A DNA stretch of 64,000 nucleotides from Dendrobium chrysotoxum (lineage: Eukaryota; Streptophyta; Magnoliopsida; Asparagales; Orchidaceae): NCBI GenBank assembly GCA_019925795.1, contig CM034306.1:50214758-50278757 (forward strand). Direction: 5' to 3'. Positions within the stretch are counted from its first letter, which is position 1. Every line of letters starts with the position of its first letter. Positions 44,536 through 55,504 of this stretch are shown here, piece by piece. Under the pieces are notes generated by a model that was not told where the DNA came from, did not search any database, and saw only the letters and a list, made by a program, of their open reading frames with translations. Both the position numbers and the translations under genes were made by a program.

Positions 44536-45414
44536 TAGGGCTGCAAACGAACCAAATGTTCGACGAGCTACTCATTATTCGGTTTGATTAAAGCTTATTT
44601 GTGATCGTTTAATTAATTAAACAAACAAACTTGAACAATATTTTAAATACTCGATTCTTAAATAAACAAGTTTGAACACTAATGCGTTCGGCTCATTTAT
44701 GTTCATGAGTAACATCATTTGAAGCTCGTGAACAAGCTCGACTTTAAACTCGATAAGAAGCTCAATTCATATTCAATTTTGAACTAGTGAATAAGCTTGA
44801 TAAAAATAATTAATATTTGATTATAAAATTAATAAATATAATTAATATAAATATGTTCACAAACATGCTCGATGTAATCGTTTGTTAGGGAGCTCAATAA
44901 AGCTCGTTTGTTAAGTTAATAAATATCTAGAAGTAGAGCTGTTTTATAGCTCGTTCAGGCTTGTTTGTTTAAAGCTTGATAAGCATTAAACGAACCGAAC
45001 ATGATCTGAACATGAACCGAACATGAACACTCATTAATTTAAATGAACCAAACATGAACACAAATAATAAAGTTCGAACAAACACGAACCAAACTTGAAC
45101 ATGCTGATATTAAATGAACTCAAACATGAACACTCACATACTCATGGGCGGATCCACCCTTGGTTCAGGGTGTTCAAATGCCCACCCTCAAAAAAAAAAA
45201 ATTAAGGCATAAAATACAGAGTTTTGGGATTCTGTCCCCCCTCAAAAATATTTTTTTGCCCCAATATTCCCCCATCTTGCCCGTGCCTACCCAAAAACAA
45301 AGACAAATACTAAAGAAAATCCAAAAATATTCTTACAACAAAAATTTTGTCCCCCTGAAAATTAAGGCTGGATCCGCCACTGCACATACTCGGCTCGGTT
45401 CGTTTGCAGCCCTA
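44536..45414. mobile_element. hAT-type MITE with GAAC/GTTC-rich arms, itself interrupted
   Basis: TAGGGCTGCAAACGAACC to GGTTCGTTTGCAGCCCTA, an 18-bp perfect inverted repeat. Flanked by a perfect 8-bp duplication AGGCTTCA (44528-44535 and 45415-45422). A second hAT element sits at 45143-45382. Confidence 0.92.
45143..45382. mobile_element. Small hAT element related to the TTF-type transposon, nested
   Basis: CATGGGCGGATCC to GGATCCGCCACTG, flanked by a perfect 8-bp duplication CACATACT (45135-45142 and 45383-45390). The ends resemble those of the 18689 transposon (CAAGGGCGGAGCC), so this is probably a 240-bp deletion derivative of that family. An overlapping 115-codon frame is not a gene. Confidence 0.88.
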
Positions 45415-45688
45415 AGGCTTCATTTGGGAAAAATTATTATGTGCGGAGTTTGGATTCGTCCACAGATGAATCCGAATGAATCCGGACACACCATGTCATC
45501 CGAGTGACATGGCGCGTCCGGATTCGGCTCCGGATGGTTCGGACGCTGCACACAATAATCTCTCTCATTTGGGATTACTTTTTTGCTGCTTCTTAAAACT
45601 GTTTTAGTATAAAAATTTAATTTTTTGTACTATAAAAAAAAATTTGTACTAGAAAGTTGTTTTAAGAGGTAGTAAGAATGGCATCCCA
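45415..45688. mobile_element. Family-B MITE hit by two other elements
   Basis: AGGCTTCATTTGGG, then the family-C insertion, then 'attacttttttgctgcttct' to 'ggcatcccaaacgaagcc'. The hAT MITE at 44536 inserted in its left end, duplicating AGGCTTCA. Confidence 0.82.
45429..45564. mobile_element. Mutator-like MITE, family C
   Basis: AAAAATTATTATGTGCGGAG to 'gtgcacacaataatctctc'-type inverted end, flanked by a perfect 9-bp duplication TCATTTGGG (45420-45428 and 45565-45573). The interior has the 'cgtccggattcgg' and 'ccgaatgaatccggac' complementary pair. Confidence 0.9.
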
Positions 45689-45692
45689 AACG

Positions 45693-45762
45693 AAGCCTCA
45701 GTTTAACTAAAATATTTTGAATTCGAATCTTATATGTATATGATATATATGAGTTTAATTTA
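45693..45762 (+). mobile_element. SINE-1 fragment
   Basis: B-box-like GAATTCGAATCTTATATG, 'tatatgatatatatgag' and 'tttaatttaa' correspond to the second half of SINE-1. The A box is lost or eroded. Confidence 0.4.
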
Positions 45763-45765
45763 AAT

Positions 45766-45882
45766 TTTATGTGGGATGACTTTCTTAATATTTTTTAAAG
45801 CAGTTTTTTTAGTATAAAAGTTAAAATTTTTGTACTAAAAGGTGTTTTAAAAAGTTATAAGAAAGTCGTGGCAAATGAAGCC
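45766..45882. mobile_element. Tourist-like MITE, family B
   Basis: 'ttatgtgggatgactttctt' to 'gtcgtggcaaatgaagcc', followed by TTA. Confidence 0.65.
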
Positions 45883-45889
45883 TTAATTA

Positions 45890-46670
45890 TCCTGATGTCT
45901 CAAAAAAATTAGTACTGTATGTTGGGAATATAAAAAGTCAGAAAAGGTTTGAGAATTATTAAAATAAAAATATTTAAATATAATTTATAAAATTTCTATG
46001 ATCATAATCTGAGCTGATAAAATGGTACTGTTCCTTCATATTGAGAAAAATTATGATGATATTATGTAAATTATTATTAATTTTGTTATGTTAATTATTA
46101 TTAAAGAAGAATATATTATGATATTATTTTTAGAATTAAGTAAGATTTGTATTAAGTAATTTATTATGAAATAAAAAATTTAGAAAAAGAAGTTAATTAT
46201 ATTTTTAATTTAATTTATTAATTAATTTTATGAATATATATAAATTAATAAATTACTTAAGTAATTTATTATGATGTAAAATATATGATAATAATAATTT
46301 AAATATTTTATATAAATCTATAATTAAAGTAATACTAATTTACAGGACAAAAATTAATAATAACTTTAATTTAAATATTTTATTATGAAAGTCATTTTTC
46401 AAATAATAATAAATTTTAATTTCATCAAAATTAATTTTAATTTTAATTTTTGATTAAATTAAAATTAAAATTAAATTAAAGTTATTATTAATTTGTTATT
46501 ACTTCATAATAAATTACTTAGTTATTAAAATTATTATTATTAAAGTAGAAACTGGAAATTAAAATTTTGGTTTTCAATTTCCAGTTTCTTTTGAATACGT
46601 TAAATTAAATTAAAAGAAACCAGAATTCTTTTTTTCTGTTTCTAAGAAACCGTAAATTCTATTTCCAATT
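45890..46670. other. Extremely AT-rich intergenic sequence
   Basis: Long runs of TTAATTTTAATT type; several self-complementary stretches such as 'ttaattttaatttt...aaaattaaaattaa' near 46430-46470. No gene. Confidence 0.5.
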
Positions 46671-46676
46671 TTCTTA

Positions 46677-47257
46677 GGTGTTGTTTGATTTGAAGTAAAT
46701 TGGTGTAAAGTATTTCAAATATATAAGTTTTAAGAATATTGGTGTTAGATTTTAAGTAAAATGAAAGCAATGTAAAATTTTAGTATATTTAAAATTCACC
46801 CTCTTTTTTAATTTTATGTATTTGAAAATTTTCAAATTTGGGCAATTTTCAAATACATCCTAAATTCATCGCCACCTACCCCGGCCCACCACCGACTATC
46901 GCCCATCTCCGATTGTTGCCGTCACCACAGGCCACCATCGTCGCTGCCGCTGCTGCCACGGACCGCCACAACTCGCTATTGCTGCTATCGACCACTAGTA
47001 GCCACCGCTGCTAGCTGCAACCACTAGCCACTACTTGCAACCCTCCGCCAGTCACCCACCACCACTGGCCACTAACCACTATTATCACTGGAGTTTACAC
47101 TGTATTCATTTTACTTCAAACCAAACAAAAAAATAATCACATGTATTTATTTTACATTCATCCAAACAATTCCAAAGTATTTAAAATATATTGCATTACT
47201 TTGACACTATATTCATTTTATAGTGCATTATTTTTTCTACCAACCAAAAAACAGTCA
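46677..47257. mobile_element. PIF/Harbinger-like element with GC-rich core
   Basis: GGTGTTGTTTGATTTGAAG after TTA, to 'ctaccaaccaaaaaacagtc', resembling the intron-5 element (34853). The core at 46870-47090 is rich in CCACC and CGCC, in strong contrast to the arms. The right target site is not preserved. Confidence 0.5.
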
Positions 47258-47729
47258 TTGAATAAATATTTTAACTATTTTGTTCACTTTTAATAAATAT
47301 ATTTATCTAAAATTCTAAATTTTTTTAAAACTTCACCATTAAAAAACAGATATGTTAATTTTGCCCCTCAAAGCTATTTAAAAGAATGTCTAAAATGCTA
47401 TTTATGATTTCTTTAATGGTAAATCTGCCCATAAAAATTTTTTTTTTGCACTTCAATAGCTCTTATTCCTAAAATTTCAAATCAAATATTTTCACCAATT
47501 AATTTAATTTCTATATTTAATAAATAATTTATTAATTAAATTCTTTCCTTCCTAAACTTATTTAAAAAAAAAATCGATCTAATTTTCTCAAATAATATAT
47601 ATTAATTCAAGAGTTTATTCATGATCTTCATCCAACAACTCATGAGCATAATATAATTCTCAAGATGTATATTATCAAACCTTATGATTATTTGAACTGG
47701 AATTTGTTCTATAAAATTCTTTTCATATT
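47258..47729. other. AT-rich intergenic sequence, nothing recognised
   Basis: No feature could be supported. Confidence 0.5.
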
Positions 47730-47734
47730 GTCTT

Positions 47735-48008
47735 TGAAGGAAGTCCTGCATGGTTAGTTAGAAGAAAAGCTAAACAGAGATGATAGCAGAGGAGAGGATT
47801 TCTGGTTCATTCCATTTCAATAGAATAATACACAGCTTTAAAGTAGCAGTTTGTATATATAAGTAAAAGGGAATGATCTAGAATAAGCAGAGCTGAAAAG
47901 CCGTTAATGCCAGGCGATATGTTAGAAGTAGTGGAGATATGCTTGTGCTGATGTACTGAGAACCAGATAGGTGTTGTGGTCTTGCGGTACACCTTGAGCG
48001 GTCTAACA
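47735..48008 (-). repeat. 3' LTR of the Copia element
   Basis: On the minus strand TGTTAGACC to CTTCCTTCA. It aligns with the 5' LTR over its whole length with scattered substitutions; the 5' copy lacks a few bases ('atagcagaggagag' region). Confidence 0.93.
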
Positions 48009-48020
48009 GCCCCCTCAAAT
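48009..48020 (-). promoter_or_regulatory. Polypurine tract of the Copia element
   Basis: Minus strand ATTTGAGGGGGC directly before the TGTTAGACC start of the 3' LTR. Confidence 0.8.
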
Positions 48021-51000
48021 TGAGCATTCATGGAGCAAATGCTTAATTTGTTGCGTAGCTCCAGAAATCTGTGGGAAGGAAGAGGTTTGGTCAATAGATC
48101 AACCGGCTGATCTATTGAATTAATATGTCGAATAGTGACCTCTCCAATGTTAATGTGATGCCGAATGAAGTGGTAGTCGATTTCAATGTGCTTGGTTCGC
48201 ACATGAAATATTGGGTTGTGAGCAAGCATCATAGCCGAGGTATTGTCACAGTAGATAGGTGTGGGGGTAGTTTGAGGAGCTTGAAAATCTGCAAGTAACC
48301 AAATGACATCGGATGTGGTGGAGGAGAGTGCCCGATACTCAACTTCGGTTGAAGACTTGGCAATGGTAATCTGCTTTTTGATGCACCGTAAAATGATAGT
48401 GCTTCCAAGAAAGGTACAAAATCCAGTGATGGATTTTTGATCTGTTGAGTTTCCTGCCTAGTCTGCATCCGAGTAGGTGCGGAGTTGAAGTGAGTTGACA
48501 GTGAGGGGTAGATCGAAGTGTTTCGTACCTTGGATATAGCATAGAAGACGCTTAAGTGCAAGGTAGTCAGCAATGGTGGGATTGTACATATGTTGGCAGA
48601 TATTGTTGGCGGCAAATGCTATGTCTAGTCTGGTGATTGTGAGATAGTTTAGCGAACCAGCAAGCTTCCAGTAGTGATGAGGATCGTGTACAGGTCAGTT
48701 GCATTGGAGCATGTGAATTGTTTGAGAGACATGGGAGTTTGTATCGATTTACATGTGTTAAAACCTACAGTGCTGAAGAGTTCTGTGGCATAATTGGTTT
48801 GGTGAAGTAATAAACCATGCCATGTTTTGCTGACTTGAATTCCAAGGAGGTAGATATGTTGCCCAACTATTTGAGAAAAAAGGTGGACTGTAGTTTAGAT
48901 AGAAGCTGCTCAATGTTTGGGGAGTGGTTGCCAATTAACAAGAGATCGTCAACATAAATTAAGAGATACATCTGAATTTCAGATTTCTTATATGGGATTG
49001 GCTTTGCTGAAAGAGAAGCCAAACTATAATAGAAATTATGTAAATTTATTGTACCACTATCAAGGAGCTTGTTTGAGGCCGTAGATGGCCTTATGGAGCT
49101 TGCACACATGGTGGGGACGCTGAGTGTCCACGAAACCGAGGGGTTGTTGCATGAAGATTTCCTCGGAGAGATCGCCATGAAGGAAGGCGTTGGAGATGTC
49201 AAATTATAGAGTGGGCCAATTTCAGTGGAGGGCAACGAGAAGAAGGATTCGAATGGTCGGCATTTTAGCTACTAGACTGAAGGTTTTGCTATAGTTGATG
49301 TCAAACTCCTGAGTAAAGCCCTGTGCTACTAAGCGAGCTTTGTACCGATCCATTTGTCCATCCAAATGATGCTTGATTTTGAAATTCCATCACCATCCAA
49401 GTATATGTTTGTTGGGAGGTGGAGCAACAAGGGACCAGGTACCTTGTTTTTTGAAGGGCTAAGAATTCATCTGACATTACATTTTTCCATTCTTGCGACT
49501 TGGCAGCTTGCTGATAGGTGGAAGGAGTGAGTGTGGATTGTGGAATGGTAAGTAAGTCAAAGATGCGTTTGGGATGTTGGTGACCAATTTTTAGGCGGGT
49601 TTGCATGGGGTGAAGAGAAAGTGTGGGTGGTATAGCAGGTGGGGGATGAGGCGACGAAATTACTTGAAGAGGAGTGGGGGATAAGTTGGATTGGGAGGTG
49701 TGAGTGGAGAGCATTGGACTAGGTGAGTGTTGAGGAGATGGGAGTGGTGGAGATTATTGAGATTGGTTGGTGGGGAGAATAGAGGTTGGTATGAGTAGTA
49801 AAGGTGAGGGAGGTGATGCAGCCGAGGGAGAAGTAGAGGTTTTCGATGATAAGGTGGGGGATGATTTGTATGGGAAGACAAGCTTATGAAAGACTACATG
49901 ATGAGGGATGTGAAGTTTGTTTGATTGGATATTTAAGCATCGATATCCCTTATGTATAGTGGAGTAACCAAGGAAAAGGCACTCTTGGGAGTGATGGGCT
50001 AGTTTATTTTGTGCTAGCGGTTTGAGCCCATGGGAAGCAGAGGCAACCAAAAGTCTATAGATGGGAGTGAGATGGTAGACGACCATGGAGAAGTTGGAAT
50101 GGTATTTGAAGGCCACAAGCTTTGGTGGGAAGACAATTAATTAGGTAGTTGGATGTGAGGAGAGCTTCGACCCAGAGGTGATTAGGAAGATTTGTATCAT
50201 GAAGAAGGGTGCGAGTAGTGTCAAGTAAGTGACAGTGCTTGTGTTCTGCAAGCCAGTTTTGTTCCGGCGTATAGGGACAGCTGAATTGTTGGGCGATGCC
50301 AAGGTTGAGTAAAAATGAGGTGAAGGTGTTGCTCATGAACTCGCCACCACCATCAAATTGTAAGCATTCAATGTTGGAGTTAAAATCTATACTAACAAGT
50401 ATATGAAACTGCTGAAATTTGGAGAAAGTTTCGGCTTTGGTATGCATTAAAAGTAGCCAAGTAAAGTGAGTATAGTCATCGATAAAGATGACATAGTAAT
50501 GAAAACCATTTAAAGATGAGATAGGGGTCAGACCCGAAACATCTAAATGTATTAGCATAAAAGGTTTGTTTATATGAGATTTGCTAGTAGAAAAAGATAA
50601 CTTGTGGCTTTTCACCATATTACAAGAGGTGCAAACAGAAGCAGGGGAGGCAGTACATATAGAGGGTATTATATTAGCTAAAAGTTATAAAGATCTGATG
50701 TTGGGATGGCCTAGACGAGCATGCCAGTTGTTGGAGGAGGCGATCGTGGTGTGTAGAGCTGTTGGAGAAGAGGTGGATGTAGTGGATACAAAGTAGAGGC
50801 CATCATGACTAAGTCCATGAAGGAGAGTTCGATTGCCCAACAGATCCTTGATAAAGAATCCATTAGCATCAAAGAAGATAGAACAGTTGTTATCAGTAGT
50901 TAATTTGTGTATGGATAGAAGATTGTGTGAAAGAGAAGGAACATGAAGTAGGTTGTGTAAACGAAGCTTACGGTTGGAGTACAGAAGCGGAAGAAGGCCT

Positions 51001-52124
51001 TGGCCAGTGTTTTGGATTGGTAAGGAGTTGCCATTCGCAATGGAGATTGAATCTGTACCGGTGTATGGTGTGGGATACTGAAGATTGTTGACGTCGGGAG
51101 TGAGATGAGTTGAAGCCCTTGAGTCCAGAACCCATTCATGAGCTGGAGTGGATTGCAAGTTGGCCAGAAGAGCCCGATTGCTGGAAGAGGAGGTGGGGGC
51201 ATAGGCAAGGTTACAATGATGCCAACAGTTCAAAGCGATATGTCTGAACTTGCCACAGATTTGGAAAATGGGGTGATTGCCGGTGAGAGAAGATGGACGA
51301 TTGTTGGATGGAGTGTTGTTGGTTGTCCTCAAGGAAGCTATGCGGCCACGGTATCCTCTCGGTTGGAATCGACCACGAGGTGGGCTGGGTCGAATAGTGT
51401 ACAGGGCTGTATGTTCGGATGGTTGACTTGTATCCCGTTGAATTTCCGACTGAAGATTGATCTATTCGCTGTAAAGAAGAGAGTAAAGCACATCCATACT
51501 GATAAGTTGTTGAGATGTGCGAATGGCTGTTTTGAAGGGATTGTAGGATGATGGCAAGCCATTAAGGATGTATAGAATAATGTCCTCAAAGTCTATGCGA
51601 GAGCCTGCGACATCTATGTTGTCCACGAGAGCTTTAATCTGAGCTAGATATTGTGTCATTGTGCTATCTCGCATTTGTATGTGATGGAGCTCATTTTTGA
51701 GCTGAATGACCTGGGATCGGTTAGTCGGTTGCAGGCGACGCTCGAGAGTGAGCCATATCTCATTGGTGGTGGAAAGATTGAGAATATAAGGAAAAACTAA
51801 GGGAGAAATGATGGATAGAAGAGCAAAAATAAGGTTTTGGTCTATAAGATGCCAGAGGCGATAGTCGGTGGGATTGGTTTCTGCCATTGTTAGAGACAGT
51901 TTGGTTACATGACCAGTAAGATATCCATCAAAGCCGTTTGTGGAGAAAAGCTTGAGGATCTGAAGCCGCTAAATGGGATAGTTGTCGTTTGTAAGTTGGT
52001 TGTGGACAATGAGTTTGAGGTTGGTCATGAGAAACTTGAGTGGAGAGGGAATGGTGAAATCGGCCATGGCTGCCAACAATGAGGATGTAGGTTGAAACGA
52101 AGAAGATGAGTCCTGATCCGCCAT
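48014..52124 (-). pseudogene. Copia gag-pol pseudogene
   Basis: Gag starts at the ATG at 52124 (MADQDSSSSFQP), with an in-frame TAG at 51971 and another at about 51460, where the family usually has Glu (LLYSE*INLQSE). The zinc knuckle near 51265 reads FQICGKFRHIALNC: the first Cys is Phe. The protease motif reads VLDSRAST, with Arg for the essential Gly. Integrase follows (WHARLGHPN; HLDVSG; FIDDYTHFTW; QFDGGGEF; PYTPEQNWLAEHKH, where the usual G is W), then reverse transcriptase with LIYVDDLLLIG near 48950 and RNase H with HIEIDYHFIRHHI near 48170. Several frameshifts and stops separate these pieces. Confidence 0.93.
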
Positions 52125-52160
52125 TGAAGTGAAAGAAGTAGGAAGGGTTAATGCCTCGAC

Positions 52161-52171
52161 TCTGATACCAC
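52161..52171 (-). promoter_or_regulatory. Primer-binding site (tRNA-iMet) of the Copia element
   Basis: Minus strand TGGTATCAGAG, complementary to the 3' end of plant initiator tRNA-Met, immediately after the 5' LTR. Confidence 0.92.
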
Positions 52172-52432
52172 GAAGGAAGTCATGCTCGGTTAGTTATAAG
52201 AAAAGCTAAACAGATGAGAGGATAGCTAGTTCATTCCATTTCAATAGAATAATACATAGCTTTACAGTAGCAATTTGTATATATAAGTAAAAGAGAATTA
52301 TCTAGAATGAGCAGAGCTGAGACGCCGTTAATGCCAGGCGGTATGTCAGAAGTAGTGGAGACATGCTTGTGCTGATGTAGTGAGAACCAGATAGGTGTTG
52401 TGGCCTTGTGGTACACCTTGAGTGGTCTAACA
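52172..52432 (-). repeat. 5' LTR of the Copia element
   Basis: Minus strand TGTTAGACC to CTTCCTTCG; the canonical terminal CA has become CG. Confidence 0.92.
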
Positions 52433-52509
52433 GTCTTTTCATTATATATGCTAATTATTTATTTAAAATTTTTAATAAATTATTTAATGATCATCCTAAA
52501 TGAAATTTT

Positions 52510-52718
52510 TGGAGTATTAGAGTCAATTTGGGATAGTTGTAGCTTTTATTAAGGTGGTTGTAAAACTGTTGTACGGAAAGTAAGTTTTTTGAAATCTATT
52601 GTAAAAAGCAGCTTCCTTGCACCAAAAAATTTTAAAAGCAACGATAAAATACTGGCCAAAACGGAATTGTAAGTACGGTCTAAAAAGTAAAGCAGTGAGA
52701 ACGTTATTCCAAATAGAC
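52510..52718. mobile_element. MITE with GTCWATTTGGRATA ends
   Basis: 'gagtcaatttgggatag' and 'aacgttattccaaatagacc' are inverted. The interior 'aaaagcagctt...gtaaaa' resembles the 8766 element. Target site not resolved. Confidence 0.5.
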
Positions 52719-52874
52719 CCTTCAAAGTTTTCCTAATGATTTTATAATATTTTCTAATTATATATTGCTATGATAAAGCTACTTAAAAAATTTTTGTTCT
52801 CTTTTTCAAGAAGAAAGTGGTGTTAATATTAACTCTAGTGAATGTTGTTTTCTTCGTTCTAAATATATGACTAA

Positions 52875-52975
52875 GGCTTCGTCTGGGATAGCTTTTGATC
52901 AATAATTTTTTTACTGCTTTCAAAAAGTTTGTGTGTTAAAAGACTGATATAAAAAGCAACAAAAAAAATTCTCTT
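52875..52975. mobile_element. Family-B MITE, right end eroded
   Basis: GGCTTCGTCTGGGATAGC after TAA, 'ttttactgctttcaaaaag', then degenerate sequence. Confidence 0.55.
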
Positions 52976-53997
52976 CTAATAAGAGCTCATCTAGATTCTT
53001 GTAGAGATTTTTGGAAGTTCGATATCCCTCATCAAATAAGGTTTGATTTATGCTAATAAATTTGATAAAGGATTAATTAATTAACATAATTGATTTATAT
53101 TCTTATTGCTAATGGGCTTCTTAGATTAGCTTTTTTTTATTATTTCTGGCTTCGATGGTATCATTCCAATTCTTCATTTTTTTTTCTGAGTGGGGGTTAA
53201 TTCTCTTGTTTTTTTGCTTTTATCGAGCTATGATGGCTATAAAATCATCTCCAACAGAACAATATTCTCCGATTTGCAGTAGCCACGACCTTTCCAACGG
53301 AATGGAAAATCAAACTCATTTTCATGTTTTGAACAGTGCAAGTGGAGAGAAAACAAGCAACTGCAAACAAACGATAAACGAATGACGTTCAGCTCAATTA
53401 GAAATGTCCTAACAACCCATTTTATTGAATTGGTGCAATGGGGCAGTCTGTGCCATTGGGTTTATAATTTTCCTTGCTATGTTCTTCTGTGTGGCTAGTT
53501 ATTTTATCTCCTTCGTGGTATATTTATATATTTTTTTCTTTCTACGTTCTTTTCAACTTTTGCGAGATTTTCATTAGTTTTTAGCTGATTTCTGCTGGGT
53601 TCTTCTTGCTAATTAAATGGCTGTACATGATAAGCTTTTTTATCATGCAATCATCGTATTTGATTTGCCAGAGCTAGAGCTTGATAACATTTACTTTCTG
53701 TCTGGTTTATTTTGGTTGCAGGCTTTCATGGATTGACATCTCATTCTTCCTTCCATCATTTGAATCCAACACAGTTAGAACAACTGAAGAACTTTGAGCT
53801 TTTACACTGCTCAACATCTGAGCTAACCTCACATGGAAAGCTATAATAAGATGGCTATCAGAATAGAGGACCAAGTACAGAAAGAGAGAGATGAGAATAA
53901 GACATGGCCAATGCTCCAGATAATCCATAAAATCAAAGAAGCAATTTGGATATGAGCAATAATCCCATAACTATAAGTGTACATCGGTTATAGATAA
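52976..53997. other. Intergenic; weak gene-like stretch, product unknown
   Basis: A 76-codon frame at 53155-53385 (+) and a hydrophobic 73-codon frame at 53707-53928 (-) occur, together with transcript-like T-rich sequence, but neither resembles a known family. 'tttggttgcag/gct' near 53720 could be a splice acceptor. I do not call a gene. Confidence 0.25.
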
Positions 53998-54070
53998 CTT
54001 AGATATCGTTTGAGATGACTTTCTTACTGCTTCTTAAAACAATTTTTTAGTACAAAATTTTACAAAACCT
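53998..54070. mobile_element. Family-B MITE, left half
   Basis: 'tagatatcgtttgagatgac' then 'tttcttactgcttcttaaaa', with no matching right arm. Confidence 0.5.
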
Positions 54071-54502
54071 TCGATAGCTGCGTTACCAGCACCTGCAGAA
54101 GGAAGAAAACAACCAACGCAAACACTGTGGGAAGCTTGAGAACATAAAAGTTAATATCAGACTTCCTTCACACATTGAGAGACTATAACAATAGTAATTC
54201 TGATCAGGTTCCCCTTAGAATCTATCCATAACACATAGAGCTAAGAAAAGAAGAACAAAAAAATAAAAAATAAAAAACATATAAACATTCAAAAAAAAAA
54301 AAAAAAAACACAAACTTTATACAAATTCACTCAATTTAAATACTATCCTGTTGCAGCTACTATAGATTTCAATATTGCTTTAGTTGTGGAGAAAAATCAA
54401 GAACAACTGAAAACTATAATAAAATTTCATAATATTTTTAATAAAATAATCATAAATATTAAATATAATTCGAGAGATTCGGCCTCAAACCCCAAGAGAG
54501 GG

Positions 54503-54656
54503 AGAGATTATTACGTGCGGAGACTAGACACAAAGAACCGTTCGGATTTGTCTCTATGAATAGTAAAAGCGAAGTGGTGAATAGTAAAAGCACAATTTAC
54601 ACAAAGACAAATCGGACGGTTCTCTAAGTTTGATCTCCGCTCATAATAATTTCTCC
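54503..54656. mobile_element. Mutator-like MITE, family C
   Basis: AGAGATTATTACGTGCGGAG to CTCCGCTCATAATAATTTCTCC, flanked by a perfect 9-bp duplication AAGAGAGGG (54494-54502 and 54657-54665). Interior palindrome includes 'gaaccgttcggatttgtc' and 'acaaatcggacggttc'. Confidence 0.92.
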
Positions 54657-54703
54657 AAGAGAGGGGCTCTCTATCGCCTCCTTCCAAATCTTGTGACGAC
54701 TAA

Positions 54704-54760
54704 GGCTTTCGTTTGAGATGGTTTGCTTATTGCTTCTTAAAACAACTTTTTCATCCAATT
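54704..54760. mobile_element. Family-B MITE, left half
   Basis: 'aggctttcgtttgagatgg' followed by 'ttattgcttcttaaaacaac'; the right arm is missing. Confidence 0.55.
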
Positions 54761-55099
54761 AAATTTTCATGACATTTTCTTCGTAGAGCAAAAATTATAT
54801 TTCATGATTGAATATTACTAGAAAGAATATGAATCAAAATCAAAACTAGCTTTTAAACAATCACATTATATATATATATATTCACAAAATTATAGCAAAG
54901 CAGATTTTATTCACATGGAGCTAGAGACCAGACGACACCGTTTGGCTTTTTGCTTTCATTAAATAAATCCGCTGCAAACATTTTACCATTTGTTTTAAAT
55001 AAAAAAGAGATAGTGGCACAATCTCTTTCATTGTAGCCATGTCTGATAGGAAACTGCCATGCAAATTCCCAAAAAACCGCATGGTGATAATTCATAATA

Positions 55100-55504
55100 T
55101 TTTAAATCAATGAAAATGGGCAAACAACAGATCTTAAAAGCTTCTAAAACATGTGCCATAATATACTGAAAAACTTCAGCATCTACAATAATTTAATACT
55201 TCTCTAAGCATGATCAGGCTTCACCAAACCAGCTGAAAAAACAAAAAGAAAAGTTAGCTGAAGCTTTTCCAAACGCTGCAGTAGATTGAACTGATTCATG
55301 TGAGCAAGTTTAGAACTCCATGGCCTCTCAATTGTATCATAACCTTTCCATCCTACTTGATAAGAATTTCCCCCATTCATTTCAAGTAAACAAAATCTGG
55401 ATGCTCATCAAGTCCAATGGAAGTTCAATATTTCATCACTATGATTTTCAGCATAGAGATAAAATTTAACACTTTTCGTACGCAGAGCAATCCCATCAGG
55501 TTCT
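55100..55504 (-). other. Probable 3' UTR of the ARGOS-like gene
   Basis: Non-coding sequence after the stop codon on the minus strand, of mixed composition unlike the AT-rich intergenic DNA beyond about 54900. The end is not fixed. Confidence 0.35.

Larger units (their letters stand above)
47735..52432 (-). mobile_element. Complete Ty1/Copia LTR retrotransposon, dead
   Basis: A 4698-bp element on the minus strand, flanked by a perfect 5-bp duplication GTCTT (47730-47734 and 52433-52437). It has two LTRs of 274 and 261 bp, a tRNA-iMet primer site directly next to the 5' LTR and a polypurine tract next to the 3' LTR. Domain order gag, protease, integrase, reverse transcriptase, RNase H is the Copia order. 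The coding part is broken. Gag and pol resemble the RE1-like lineage, by eye only. Confidence 0.95.

Noticed and set aside
45160..45507. 115-codon frame
   Set aside because: It runs across the boundaries of nested hAT and Mutator-like elements.
49660..50116. Separate small genes inside the Copia element
   Set aside because: They are frame fragments of the broken integrase-to-reverse-transcriptase linker.
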